From assembly GCF_022682495.2 (NCBI RefSeq), contig NC_071392.1, forward strand, positions 105,886,896-105,950,895: a stretch of 64,000 nucleotides of DNA, read 5' to 3'. The stretch comes from Desmodus rotundus. Lineage: Eukaryota > Chordata > Mammalia > Chiroptera > Phyllostomidae. The translations under genes were made by a program, and so were the position numbers. The notes beneath the pieces were generated by a model, which saw only the letters and a list, made by a program, of their open reading frames with translations, was not told where the DNA came from and made no database searches. This document shows positions 1 to 13,900 of the stretch, piece after piece. Positions within the stretch are counted from its first letter, which is position 1. Every line of letters starts with the position of its first letter.

Positions 1-229
1 CTTGTGTTGAGTTCTAGAGGCAGGGGTCAGATCCATATCTGAGCCAAGTCCCTGTCTCTGCCTTGACAGTGCTCCTGGTATAGTTCAGGGGGCCTCGGTC
101 CACTGCCCTGCACAGGGTCCCCAGAGCAAGGCAGCCACCAGGCCTCATCATCCTGGGTTGCTGTGTGGGTGACTCAAGGCTCCGCTATCTTCCCGCTGCA
201 GACAGCAGTCCTCACTTAGGGTCGTTCAC

Positions 230-570
230 AGGCTAAATTGTGTTCTCCCGAAATTTATGTTAACATCACATGACTGTGACTGTATTTGGAGACAAAGCCT
301 TTAGAGATGGTTACAGTAAAATGAGAGCATGTGGATGGGCCCTAATCCCATAAAACCAAGACTGGTACCCTTAGATTATAAAAGAGAGACAATGAGCAGA
401 GGCAGATTTCGATGCAGACAGAGGGGAGATCACGTGAGCACACAGGGAGAAGTCAGCCACCTAGAAGCCAAAGTGAGACCTCAGAAGGCACTAACCCTGC
501 CAATTCCTTCCAGAACTTTCAGTTAAGCAATGCAGTGTGTGATGCTGTTACGGCCACCCGAGCAAATTAA
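230..570 (+). repeat. Old MaLR (MLT1-like) LTR remnant
   Basis: The succession TGTGACTGTATTTGGAGA, GGGCCCTAATCC, a TTATAAA-like stretch, CACAGGGAGAA and GCCAYCTAGAAGCCAA is typical of MLT1/MaLR solo LTRs. It is much decayed and has no open gene. Family assignment is from memory of the consensus. Confidence 0.5.
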
Positions 571-1184
571 CATGGGAAAACCACAAGCAGCCCCAACACC
601 AGGGCCTGGCCTCAATCCCTCTACTGCAGATGAGGTGTAGCCTCCGGACACACACCACCTCCGGGCCTTACCATCTCTCACATCATCCTCAAGTGAGGCA
701 GCCTCCACCCACCCTGTTCCTGTCCCGGACATCGGAACTCTAGGAGCGGCCTCTTCCCCACCCCTCCAGTCCCTCCTCCTGAAACCCAACCTACCACCTG
801 CACCCCCAGTTTCTGGAGCAGTACATACCCCTCAGTTATACATAAGACCCTCCCTGGCTCCTGCCCCCAAATCACTCCCGGCTCAGGACTTCACACCACT
901 CACTCTGCCCTCCCTGGCTCCGCACATTTGTTCCCAAGTCGACTGATAGACAAAGTGCAGCACAGACGCAGCTCTGGAGAGCCTGGGGCCCGCCCTGAGT
1001 GGGACTCGGAGCTCCACTCGGCATTCCAGATCAACTCCTGACAAGCCCGCCCCCCAACACTAGCCGTCCTCCTCACCCCGGCTCCCCAGGGACAACCAAC
1101 CTGGTAGGAAATAGGTGCTCAATATGTTGATTCTTTTAACACATACGGAGCCCCTTCCCTTCTCTGCCCAGTAATCACCTCCTA

Positions 1185-1430
1185 TGCTCCGCTCACACAA
1201 TTCCTCCTCCTGGGGGAAGCCTTCCTGGATGACGCCTACCCCCCCAGACTAGATACACTGTAAGCCTTCTCTTTCACTTCATTTATCATGCTTATCTGTG
1301 ACTCTTTTACTAACTGGTCTTCTGCCAGAATGCTTGTTTCCTGAGGGCACGGCCGGGCCTATTTCTGCTCACCCCTTCACCTCCAGCCCTCACATGCAGC
1401 AGATGACCCAGGAGTACTTGCTGAATGGCA
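1185..1430 (+). repeat. L2 LINE 3'-end fragment
   Basis: It carries the usual L2 landmarks in order: GGAAGCCTTCCTGGATGA, a segment resembling 'gaatgcttgtttcctgagggcacgg', and a terminal 'agtacttgctgaatgg'. It is heavily diverged. Confidence 0.6.
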
Positions 1431-1515
1431 CATGCCTACCTGCCAGGCCCTGCACTGGGCACTGGGAGCCTGTACACAGAGCCCAGTGAGTAGTCGGGGA
1501 GGGGGGTCCACACAC

Positions 1516-1935
1516 CTGGGACGGCGAGAAGGGCAAGGTCTTGACGGGTGTGCTCTTGGGGGTGAGGCTGTTGCAGGAGTCCGGGAAGGACAGGTTGGCG
1601 CTGTTCTCCGTGACGGGGGACAGGGCGACACGCCTCTTCTTCTGCCTCTTGAGCACCGAGGGCGGGGTGCCAATGCCCAAGCCCCCCACTTCGGTGCTGG
1701 GGGAAATGGGGATCAGCTCGCCCCGGCTGCCCCGGCTCAGGTCTGAGATGGTGTGGCCGTCCAGGCGGTACTCGGTCACGCTGGGCCCGGGGGCAACAGA
1801 CTGGCGGGGCGGTGGGGCCTGCCGGGGCTGCGGTGGCTGTGGCTGCATGGGGCTGCTGCTGCTGCTGCTGCTGCCCTCTGCAGACGGCTCCTCGGGGAGG
1901 TCAAACTTACTCAGGTCACACCAACCATCGGGGTC
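1516..1935 (-). CDS. MYBL2: MYBL2 exon 8
   Basis: This exon encodes residues 318-457 (DPDGWCDLSKFDLPEE through KTLPFSPSQ). The acceptor is a CAG ending at 1936 and the donor is CAG|GTGTGTGG. It begins with the conserved acidic WCDLSKFDLPEE segment, followed by a run of seven serines and a Pro/Gln-rich stretch. Then comes the well-conserved SVTEYRLDGHTISDLS block and the basic VLKRQKKRRVALSPVTEN segment. The Ser and Pro/Gln stretch is where it departs most from the human protein I remember. Confidence 0.97.
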
Positions 1936-4900
1936 CTGCCCGGAGAAGAGGGGTTAGTAATTACTGCAATTTCTCTGCTTTCCTTCCAGCAGATATAAGA
2001 GGACTTGTTCACTGAAGGAAATTAAAACGAGTGTCAAGTAGGATCCCACAGCCCAGGGCAATCATCGTTAACACTTCCTCCCATTTCCTTGAGGAGGCTT
2101 CTATGTCTGTATATGTCAGTAAATAAAGTGAAAACATATTGTGCTAGCTGTTATCTTAAAAATGGGCCCTGGCTGGTGTGGCTCAGTGGATTCAGCCCAA
2201 GCCTGCAAACCAAAGAGTCGCCAGTTCGATTCCCAGTCAGGGCACATGCCTGGCTTGCAGGCCAGGTCCCCAGTAGGGGATGCATGAAAGGAACCGCACA
2301 TTGACGTTTCCCTCTCCTCCCTTCTCTCTAAAAACAAACAAACAAATAAAATGGTCCACGCAGCCCCTGGCTGGGTAGCTCAGCAGGTTAGAGAGTCATC
2401 CTGATACACTAAGGTTGCGGGTTCAATCCCCAATCAGGGCACGTACAAGAATCAACCAACGAATCTATAAATAAGTGGAATAACAAATCAATGTCTCTCT
2501 CTCCCCCACTCTTCTCTCTCTAAAGTCAATTAAAAACAATGTTCCATGCAATACTTAAGATATATACAAAAACACAAAGAAAGCCCAAATACCCATCAAT
2601 AAGCCAAAAAAATAAAACCTACCGCTGAAGCCCCATGTTCCCCCGCCTGCTCGCACCCTGTGCCGCCAGGTAGGGAACCACCACGGGAATTTAGAGTTAA
2701 CCGGACTCGCGCATTTCCTTCTCACTTCGTCACTTATACACGTCCCTAACTGACATCTAGTACTTCGCAGGTTTTTAATCTTAGTGTGAATCACTTCTAT
2801 ATCCTGCTTCTTGTCCCATTTAAAACTTCTGTCAAGCAGGGATAATAGCGCCTAATTCTATTTCCTATAGTTAAACGTTCACTATAAATAAGTATTAGTT
2901 ATTACGGTGGAAAACTTTCAACTTCTGTACTGTAAAACATAACGACTCTCTCCGTTATTTAACTGTCCCCCCCCCCCCCCACTGCAGGTGCTGCAGGGGC
3001 GCAGCCGAGGGCAGTGTTCCCACAAATGCTGTGGCTCCACCACTGCGGGCCGGGCCTCGCCCCTGGGCCCTCTGAGCTTGGGAAGCCCTCTCCGGTGATG
3101 AGCCTGCGACCCACTTCAGAGGGCCGTTAAAGGACTGACAGAGAGCATGTACACAGGTAGCCATTAACAAGTCTGGCACACAGGAGGGACTCAAATGTTA
3201 CAGACTTGAATTACTAATTAAGCACTGAGCCTCGCACACCCTGGGTGCTCACACGAGTGAGCTCCCCTCGCCCCTTCTCTGTGCCCAGCAAGTGGAGGAG
3301 GATGCAGAATGGTCTGAGGATGAAAGCGGCCACACCATGCAGTGCCAGCACTCCCCTCAGAGCCCAGAGGCACCCACCCACACGGCAGCCTCGGCGCTGT
3401 GTGCTGCAGAGACTGATGAACACACTGGACCTGCGCCTCGAGCTGCTCTTATATTCCTCGGAGAGCAAGGGACACCACAGACAAACCCTGAAGCTGGGTC
3501 CAGTCCCAGCTGCTGGGGCTAAGAAATGAAACCCAGAGTCGGAGGGTCTTAGAGATGGCCCCCTGGGCACCATCCAACCACCAGTAAACAAGACAGTGAG
3601 TACAGCACCACAGTCGAGACCACCAAGCTTACTAGCTGTGTGACCTTGGGTACGTGACTCGACCTCTCTGAACCTCAGTCTCGTCTACAAAACCGAGCAA
3701 GGACACACCTCACCGAATACTGAGTGGACGGTCCTGTAGGCTCAGAGGCTGGTATATAACAGATGTTCAATAAACATCATTGTTTTTACCAAGGAAAGGC
3801 AAAGGCCACGTGGGAAGGCAAACGTGGGGTGCTCTCCCTGAACTCCACTGCCCCCGGTTGCCAGGCCTCTAGCCCTTCAACCTGAGGCCCATTCCACACA
3901 GGCCTTGCTGATGCAGCTGGGCGCTGGGGGCACCACACCAAGGGGCGCAGCAACCACCACAGAGCTCCCAAGGGGCACGAACCACAGCCAGCCTGGCTTT
4001 GGGGGCTGCAACACCTGAGCAATCAAAACCCACTCACCCCTCCAGCCCCTCCAGCCCCTCCAGCCCCTCCAGCTTCCGGGCCCCTCTCCAGGGACACCCA
4101 GCCACCTGTGGTGCCGCAAACACCGCACTCAATGGCACAGTGTTACTGGCCTCAAACACCCCCCGCCATCATCTGTGAAGACTCAGAGCGCTGCCACCTC
4201 CCCCAGGGAGCCCTCCCACCCCACCACAAGCTGTCCATTGTAAGTCAGGAGCTCCCTAGGGCAGGGACCATATGGCAACTATCTCGGGTTCCCCAGGCTG
4301 GGCACTTAGCATCAGCTCAGTTAATGTTACTGGGATACGGACTGAACAGAAGGATGCCTGCCCATGAGAGAAGGACTGCCTGCTGGGGGCTGCTCCGGGT
4401 CCACCGTGAAGTGTCGTGACCAACATTACCGACTCGATCAAGTCCAGGGCTTCCGAGAAGCTGGAGCCCACGGCTGGAATCAGGAGGTTTGCGGCCTCCA
4501 CCACCCACTTATAGGGCAGGCTGGTCTCTGGCGAGGAGCTCTCCTGGTCTTCGTGCTTGGGGACACCGTCCAAGGGCTCTGGCGTGCGTACTGCGTCCAG
4601 CTCTGCAGGAGCAGCTTCCGGCTCCTTCGCGGGGGTTGCGGCCGTGGCCTCCTCCTCACTGCTTTCCTCCTCCTTCACGGCAGGGAGCGCCAGGGGCCAG
4701 CTGGTCACAAGACTTCCCTGCTGGACACAAGGGCATACCGTTTGGAGTCTTTGTTCCGAGATAAAGATGATGCTATTTTCCAGCTAAAAGCTGCACAACC
4801 TGAATCGAATAAGGAAACCCTGACGAACCTGAATTGAGAGATGGTCTCTACCATAACCAGCCTTACCACACACTTTGAAAATCTCAGTATTCTGAAAGAC

Positions 4901-7900
4901 TATGAAAGGCCGATCACAGTTAAAAGGGCCCACAGGAGAAGTGACCAGTAAATGCAACATCTGGCCCCGGAAGGGATCAGGGGCAGGAAAAAACAAGATA
5001 TGGACGGCCGATTAGAGAGAAGTGGGACAGTGTCAAACTCCTTAAATCGGACACGACTGAACTGTGGCTGTGTAAGGGAACGCCTGTGTTCTCAGGAAAC
5101 ACACCAATAAAAAGGCACAATGCATGTAGCCGAGCTCCAAACAGCTCAGATAAACAAGTTCGGTCCCCGGTCAGGGCACATACAAGAAATCACCCAATGA
5201 ATGAATGCGTAAGTGGAACAAATGGATGCTTCTCTCTGCCTCTTCTCCCTCTTCCTCTCTCTCCACCCCCCCCTCTAAAATCAATAAATACAAATTAAAA
5301 AAAAATAAAATTGCCAACATGCTTTTAGTATGAAAAAGCTAGAAAGAAGAATAGGTAGGAAAGGAACTGTTGAGGAAGACAGAGAAAAGCTGAGGACAAT
5401 CCTCAATTTTTGATGTCGGCTTGCTCTGTCCTGCGTCCCCTGTGGGCAGATGAGTGCCAGGTACGTGCACAGGTGTGTGACAAGGCAAGGCCCCAGTGGC
5501 AGACACGCGGCCACACCTAGACCCCCGGCAGAAACTAATCAACAGGTATGGGGAAGGTGACAAGGCGAGACAGGTGTTAAACGACAGTGATCGCCCCAAC
5601 CAACCCGGAGCCAACCCGGTGGCAGACTGTCCTCCCACCTGGCCTTCCGCGGGCTGGGTGCTCTGGGGGGTGTCCTTGCCCTCGAGCTCCAGCAGCAAGT
5701 ACACGGGGGGCTTGCATTCTTTGGACTCGCTCAGGAAGCCTCCTGTGTCCACCTTCCTTTTGATGGTGGAATTCCAGTGATTCTTCACAGCGTTGTCTGT
5801 CCTGTGGGTGCAAACGGGGGGCCTTTGAACCCGGTGGCTTGTGGGCCACCAAACCTATCATCACTAACTTCCCTGAGCTGAGCTCCCACTTCAGTAAATG
5901 AGGGTTCAACCCAAGGAACTCAGAGGTCTCTTTCAGCTCTAAGACGAAGTCACACGTTTCTAGCCCCTAATGATTCAAAGCCTTTCCACTCACCTCTGCT
6001 AAATACTAGCGCACAGGAGAATAGAAGCGCTCATACACAGGAGGCACTTTGCGCTCTCAGGCTCCAAGCAGAACGCTTTGCCCTACCCTAACCTCTGCAT
6101 CTTGGGCTCTGCTTCTAGGAGCCTGATGCTAAACACCTCCCAGCCCTCCTGCCCCCTCCCATCAGTTCTAGGGTGCTCCGAGCTACAACACACTTAATTC
6201 TTTTGCTCACATCACATACACTTATGAAGTGCCCATTATGCAGCCAGTAAAACAGGTGGCTGCAGTTACGATCTCCTCTAGTAGGGAGATGGGCATCCTT
6301 GTCTAAATACAATTGGAATACAAGCGGGGCACTGTGGCCAGGGACCGAGCACAGGCTGGAAGGACAGAGAAAGCTTCTGAGGAAATGACACCCCTGCCGA
6401 GAACAGAGGATGAGAAGACATTGCATTGGCTACACGATGGGCACAAGGCAGAGGGCGTTCTGGGCTGAGGGAGGCGCACAGGGGTGTCTAGAGAAAGCTC
6501 CTGTGTCTGAGGGAGCGGAGGGACAGGCCAGCAAGGATGTGGTGGGCCAAGGCGAGGCTGGTGGCCTGAGCCGGCCCTCAGGCCACACAGGGAAAGAGGC
6601 CGGGTCTTCGAGCCAAGTGCTAGGAGCAGCTCCAAAGGCTACCAGACTCAGGCTTGACTTTCAAAAGCAGACCATTCAACACGTCAAGGGAAAAAGACCC
6701 TCTGGCATTCTGCCTCCTCTCCCCATCCCGGGACTGCAGCGTCATGGGGGAAAAGAAGGGTTATAAATAAAAGACCGTGGAGGAAATATGCACAACGACT
6801 ACGAGAACAGGGTAGAGACAACACCAAATAAGCTATCTGTGTACGTTTCCAGAAAATGGAGAACAGTTAGGAGAGCAACAAGCAACTTAGGAGACTGGGA
6901 GTTGGCTGGGAGATTCTGGCAGGAAGAGAGCCAAGCCCTCCCCATGCTCCTGGCAAAAACTCACGGGACTCAGGGCTTGGAGGGACCAGGCCCAAGTGAG
7001 GCGCAGGGTGAAAACAGAGCAGTGGTTCGGGCCTCCAGACCCTGGCCCGGACCTCACAGGTTTATTCTTTAAAAAAAAATAAAAGGAACAGACAGCCCTG
7101 GTCACAACAGAGGGCAGGCATGGCACAGAGAGCTGAGACGGGCACTAAGTGAAAAGCTGCACAGTGGCCCTGGCTGATGTGGCTCGATGGATTGAGCCCC
7201 ATACTTTGAACTGAAAAGTCACAGGTTCGGTTCCCAGTTGGGGCACATGCCTGGGTTGCAGGCCAAATCCCCAGCTGGGGGCATGCAAAAGGCAACCTTT
7301 CTCTCACACATGGATGTTTCTCTCCCTCTCTCCCCTGTCAATAAAATTTAAAAAATAAATTTTAAAAATCTGCACAGTGAATGGGAGGTCGCTAGGCCCT
7401 TCTCCATGCCCTGCCCCAGAACTCCTTACAGCCGGGCCCAGGCAAGCGTCTCAGGGACGCATGCATCTCTGGGGAAAGTGACCAGCTCCAAAGAGGACTC
7501 TAGGCGCTCCACCCACAAGGCTCTGTCCCTGCCGGGCCCAGCATCCCCAAGCCCCCCGAAGGCGGCTCACCTCCCGGGCAGCATCTTGGCGATCTCAGCC
7601 CAGCGGTTGCCCAGCACCTTGTGGGCCTCACAGATGATGCGGTCCTCCTCCTCCGTCCAGCAGGACTTCTTCACCTCGGGGTTGAGGTGGTTGTGCCAGC
7701 GCTCGCGGCACTGCTTCCCCAGCCGGCCCTTCAGGTGCTTGGCAATCAGCGTCCACTGCTTCGTGCCGTACTTCTTCACCAGCTCAATGACCTTGGAGAG
7801 GAGTCTCGTGAAGCCAGCGGCCCCGCCCCTGCCCCAGCCTCTCCACCAGCACCTTCTCTCCGAGTACGCCTGAGGGGTGCGACTGACCGACCAGCGGAGG

Positions 7901-10900
7901 ACACACAACCCACCTTCAGCTTGACCCCCCGCCACACGCAAGGGCAGGCTCGCAGTCCCTGGACTCACTGGGGTGAGTTAGGGCCCACTGTGCACAAGGC
8001 ACTGTCCCAGGAGTTACCTTCTCATCTTCCTCTTTGGTCCACGGCCCCTTGACGAGATCTGGGTTCAAGACCCTCAGCCACCGGTACTGGCATTGCTGGT
8101 CAGTGCGGTTCTGGGAGGAAGGGGATTGTGGGAACTGGGGTGGCGGCCTTGGACCCTGTATGATCGCGAGGCTTAGGGGACTGTGGCCTGGCCCAGGCGC
8201 ACCTCAGGTGGGTCGTCTTGTTCCTGCACCCACCACAAGCCACACAGCCACACACCAGAACACGTGTGGTTTCTCTTTGCTACAGAGGACACGGGAGGAA
8301 CTGGGCAAACTAAGAACCCTTTGGGAAGCCACCTCTGCCACTGTAACACAAGGGGGCAGCCACTGTGAGCTTCTAAACCCCCATGAAAGCTGGTGGGGTC
8401 TGTTGGGGACCCCTCCTCACATCTAGGACAACGCTATTTCCCTGATCATGTTCTTTCAAACCACATGGGAGAGGGAGATGAGGAATGAGTCCCAAGAGGG
8501 ACCCGGTGACTTGGTCCTTGAGCTCCCCGAGTGACCCAAGAAATAAGGCAGACAGCAGCTCCAGTCGCACACCTCTCCCAAGCAGACACCTGCCGTCTTG
8601 GGAGGGGGGATCTGAGGGAGCCCCCTTGAGAGGGGCCTCACTGTGAAGCCCCTCAGTATCGGTCTTGCCGTTGGGAAACTGAGCACCAATTCACTCCTGA
8701 TTTACAGAGAGAAAAGCAAACATGCCGCCAGCCACGGGTGACCTGCTGCAACAGCGGAGCCCTGAGGCCACAGGCAGGGCGCCTGGAGTTCCAGTTTGGG
8801 AAGAAAGGGCCTGGGGGCGGGGGGTGCTGAGGAGCTCCCTTTTCCTTCTGCCTGGCAGCAAGTCTGCCCCAGGAGCGCTGTCGCCGGGGGAGGAGGCCGC
8901 GGAAGGGCTGCACTCACAGGAAAGTGGCTGGCCAGGAACTTCCAGTCTTGCTGTCCGAACTGCCTCACCAGGGTCCTCAGCTGCTCGTCCTGCCAACGCC
9001 AGAGAGGGGGAGGGCTCAGCGTGCACGGTGCAGGAGGCAGCTCTCCGTGACAGAGCCCGCTCCAGGGCCAGCCACAGCCGTCCATTCAGCCACGACCTAC
9101 CATGCACCAGGCGCTACAGGCAAGGCAACAACTGACCTTCTGGGCCTTACAGTGCAGAGGGAGACAAATGTGAACCCGAGTCTCCCAGAAACAACAGAAA
9201 AGCCACCAGGCTGGGGGATAGGGAGAGGTATGCGGTGAGAACTGTTCAGGGAGCAACAGGGACAGCCCCAAGGGAAGTCTGGTGTAGCTGGGATGCAGGA
9301 AGCTAGGGATGCAAGCTGATTTTGGAGGGAACGGCAGGGGCCAGGCCACACGCAGGACTGATTCGGGCCTCTGTGTCTGGCACAGCCCCTGATGCACTTG
9401 AGCACTGAGTGGTCACGGCCCAATGTGCTGGATGTGAAGTTCACTTCGGCAGCTGCAGGAAAGGGGGCTGTAAGAGGGCGGGATGGAGAAAAGGAGGCCA
9501 GAGATAATGATACCGCGCTGGAGACAGGGACACGGGGGCAGAATACAGAGCAGTCAGCAGGCAAAACAGCGTCTGTTAAAGCCGTCTCCTGAAAATGAAC
9601 CATTGATTCGCAGGACAGCCTGGAACCTCAGTATCGTTGTGACAAGCGAAAGGAGCCAGACACGTGAATAAGCAGCGCAGCGCTCCGTGCACATGAAATC
9701 CTAAAGAGTGTAAACTAAACCAGAGGGACAAAGGGGCAGCAGTCATCGGGGACCGGGGCTAGAGGGAGGAGCATTTGGGGGTAGTGGAGGCGTGCTGGAA
9801 GGTGAAGGTGCTGCTGTTTCGCAGTAATACATCTGTAGCAATGCATCGAATTATACTTTTAAGGCATTGTAGCTGACCAGATGTGAAGCACTCCTCAATC
9901 ACACTGATTTTTAAAATGTAACTTAAATGAAGAAAATGTGGCACATCCGTACACAGTGATATTATTCTGCCTTAAAACAAGAAGTTCTGGCACGTGTTAC
10001 AACATGGACGAAGCCCGAGGACTTTATGCCAAGCGAAATAAGCCACAGAAACAAACAGAAAGCAGAATGGTGGATGCCAAGGGCTGGAGAAGGGGGTCAA
10101 GGAATTAAGTGTTTAATAGGTACACAGATTCCGTTCTGCAACATGAAAAAGTTCTAGAGATCTACTGCACCTGGGAATACGCAGAACATTACTGAACTGT
10201 ACACTTAAAAGCAGTGTAATGATAATTTAATGCTTTGTGTCCTCCCTTCTGCTCCCCCCTCTCCTGGACAGAAAAAAAAAGGCCACCACAGAAACCCAGA
10301 CCCTCAGCTGCAGCCTGGCCACAGTCCAGCACCGGCGGGACGAAGTCCCCATAAATCTTGAGCCAGCTGACACCCCCCAGCCAGCCCCAGACACCCCCAC
10401 CCCCTGCCTCCCTCTGCCGTCCAGCCTGGCCAGGCCCACACCTGCCTTCCTCCCACGTCCATCTCCTGCACCCCTGACCTCGAGATAACTGTCATGGACA
10501 CTTTGTCACTTCGTCTCCAGCTCCTCATGGGCCCCGTGGGCCTCTCCCACCTGTTAACTCCACCCTGCATTGCCCAGCCTCTCCATAGCCGACTTCTCTT
10601 GCCGGTCCCATGCAGTGCGCTCCCCAGCTCCCAGCTCTGTCTCTGGGGCCCATGCGGCCCCCAAATCTCTTAGCTGCCCCACACACAGCAGGTCAGCTCC
10701 CATGAAGCCCGGCTATGTTCACGCCACTCCTCTGCTTTAGAAACCTTCAATGGCTCCACACTGCCAGCTGAAGAATCCACACGCTGAGCCTGACACTGAA
10801 GGCCCTTCAGGGTTTGGCCCCATCAATCTTCTCCAACCATGCTTCCCTTCGGGGGAGCTTCACTCCAGCCAAACCAGGGCTCCTCCACCTGCGTTTCCCC

Positions 10901-13900
10901 CCCCACAACCCATTTCCCTACTGTCACTTGCCACTTCCCTAAGGCTGGATTTCCCGATCCTTATCCTAAACTTCCCCTGACCTCTCCTTCTAAAGGTATT
11001 TCAATAATCACCTCCCTGACAGCTGCATTTCAAAACCCTTATCCTGAAACTTCCTCTAATCTCTTCAGACAACAGCAGCCTCTCCTCCTGCAAGTATTTC
11101 AACAATTACTGGTGCCGGCGCCTTAGTGGGACACACAGACGGGGATCCTGCTGCTGGTGCCGTGGGTGGCCACAGCACGCCCGCATCCATGGCCGGTGTG
11201 CTCCTTCCCAGGCAGAGAGCTGCTCTGGGGATGAGACCCCATCCTGTATGGGCTTCAAAGCCCACAAAAACTGTAGCCCCTGGGCCACAGTGGGATGTGG
11301 GACTCCCTTGAAGAAGCTTCTTTTATGATAGAAGAGGGGTTTACAACTCCTACACTAAGAAAAAAAAAAAAAGAACTAAAACTAAGCACATTCAGACAAA
11401 GAGAGGTAGAATAAAAAGATATGGCCAGTAGGAGTCATAGATGGAACGATCAATTTAGAAAAAGACCTGGCAGTTTCTATAAAACATACACACCTCCCAT
11501 GACTACCCAAGAATCCAGCCCAGGGAAAACACATCCTTAGGAAGACTGATCAGGAATCCTCACAGCCAAAAACTGGGAAGGGCCCACATGCCCATCAACC
11601 AGTGAAACACGTGTGCTATATCCACGTAACGGAATGCTATTCAGCAATACAAACGAACAAATTAGTGAGCCACACATTTTGCTGAACAAAAGAAGCCAGA
11701 GAGAAAAAGAGTACAGCAGTATGATTTCATTGACAGGACATTCAAGAACACGCGAAATGAATCAAGCCAAGAAACTGCCTGGAGATGGGGAAGGTGGACC
11801 TCAAAGGGGACGTATAGGGGTAAGCCACGGTGGCGCTTACGTGGGCATACACATCTGTAAAATCTGTTAGAACTGCCTACTTTTAAAAGATGCATTTGGT
11901 TGTACATCAACTATACTTCCTTAAAGTTGCTTAAAGAATAAAAAGAAAATCAATTCAGAACTTGATGTCACAGGATATAATTTCTTAACATACTAATAGA
12001 GGGGTTGCAGATTTGGCTAAACCTCCTAGCAGTCACAGGACACGAAGCACAGTTACTTTCCACGATGCAGAACGAGCCAGCTTCTGAGAGATATGATTGC
12101 TGGCCCTGAGGTCTGAGAGACACAAGCCCTCCCTCCCACCAAGAGTCCTCCATATTGACAGAGCCCCCAAGAATGCTCCGAGACGAGGCATCAGGGAGAA
12201 CCAGAGGATCCATCCACTTCTTTCATCAGCTCCTCCTCCTCCTCCTCACTGCACCCATCGGGGAACACACGCAGCTGCCACCCCCTGCTGTAACTGCCCC
12301 TCAGTGTCACTCACCTCCTCCTGGGTCCATTTGACCTTACACTTGCTGTCCCTTTGCTCCGGCACGTCTGAATCTGTGTCCTGGTAGTGTAGCTCATCCA
12401 ACTCCTCACTGCAGGGAGAGCAAGCTAAAGGTCAAGGACATGTCTCCGTATCCTGCTATAGGACGGATGGGTAGCCTGTGGTGGGCAGGGGCCAGTGACC
12501 TCTCGGGAAAGGTTTGGGGGAAGCAGGTTTTTACTTTTTCTGCTTTCAAAAACGTAGGTACTTCCACCCTCCTCTTTTTAAAAATTCTGACAAAATGGGG
12601 TTATGAGCTATTTCCATTTTCCTTTTTATTCTTTTATTTTCAGGAACACCCTAAGGATTGGAAAAGCTACAAGAAAAAGGAAGTTGAGAGCACAGACCTA
12701 TGAACCAAAGGGTCACCGGTTTGATTCCCAGTCAGGGCACATGCCTGGGTTGCAGTCCAGGTTCCCAGTAGAGGGCGTGAGAAGCAACCACACATTGATG
12801 TTTCTCTCCCTCTTGCTCCTTCTCATCCCCCCTCTCTAAAAATAAATAAATTCTTAAAAAAAAAAGAAAAAGAAAAAGGAAGTTGAAATTTCACCAAGAT
12901 GATGGTATTCAAAACCAGACACCTATTTAATATTTTTTCCTTCGATGACAACTTTTTAAACTTGTGTGGATGGTCCAAGGATTAGAGCTGACAGTATCAG
13001 TAAATATGAAGCGCCAGAATTTTAAGAAATATTGATCACTTGGGAAAAACATTTTAAATATATTATCTTAGCGGTTATGCCCATTTTTGCACACTCCCTC
13101 TCAAGCCTTGCCTACGCACAGGCTCATTTCTCCTCTAGAACATTCCTAGAGGGCCACAGCAGCCTCGCCCAAGGCTCTCTCCTGTTGCTTTTTCTGTCCT
13201 AAGGCCTTCCTTGTTTCCCTGTCCGAAGGTGGAATAAAACATACTTTCAAACTAAAAGAGAAAAAAAAAATGTAGGTCTTAGGCTTCCTGTCTCCATGAT
13301 GTCAGGGACAGAGGTCAGCTCCACCTCCACATCAGCGTGGCCTTTGGGGGTTGGGCACCAAAAGGCCCTAAATGTTTGCTCAGAGATTGACCAGGTTCAG
13401 GAATGAATGAACATACAATGCTGCTTGGCAGTACTTAAGAAAGGACAATTAAAGTAAAATTTTTGGAAGGAGGAGACAGTGTCTAAACTCTTCAATACAT
13501 CATAGAAGGACCTGGAATTCAGCCCTGCCCAGTCATTCCTCGCCCAGTTCATGGGGTCTCCCACCATCTCAAAGTAGAAGACAAAAACTCTGTTCTAATG
13601 ACAAAATGAGGTTGGCTTTACCACTGCCCCCTGACCTCTTTCTGACAGAAACCACCTGTGGTTCTCCAGTCCCCGGCTCAGGATGGAGAAGTGTGTGGCC
13701 ACTCTCTAACACCCTAACGGGGACAGCAGCTCAGGGGGGAGAATTCCTTAAGTTTTTTTTTTTTAATTACTTTTAGGGAGAGGGAAACATTGATTTGTTG
13801 TTCTACTTATTTACTCATTCATTGGTTGACTCTTGTATGCGCCCTGATCTGGGATCGAACCCACAACCTCGGCCTATTGGGATGACGCTCCAACCAATTG

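Larger units (their letters stand above)
1..1515 (-). other. MYBL2 intron 8, partial
   Basis: This is the start of the intron after exon 8; the next exon (expected to begin FLNFWNKQD) is not in the window. It holds an MaLR-like LTR remnant near 230-570 and an L2-like segment near 1185-1430. I see nothing else. Confidence 0.8.

Noticed and set aside
230..570. LTR remnants as an endogenous retrovirus with genes
   Set aside because: Both LTR-like stretches (230-570 and 49930-50440) stand alone with no retroviral coding sequence nearby.
2166..2351. Ves box-B core as a true tRNA gene
   Set aside because: The repeats carry A-rich tails, target-site duplications and many copies. No cloverleaf with intact anticodon arm could be drawn; they are SINEs.
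4038..4073. Direct repeats as a CRISPR-like array
   Set aside because: The 9-bp units are contiguous with no spacers, in a mammalian intron. It is a minisatellite.
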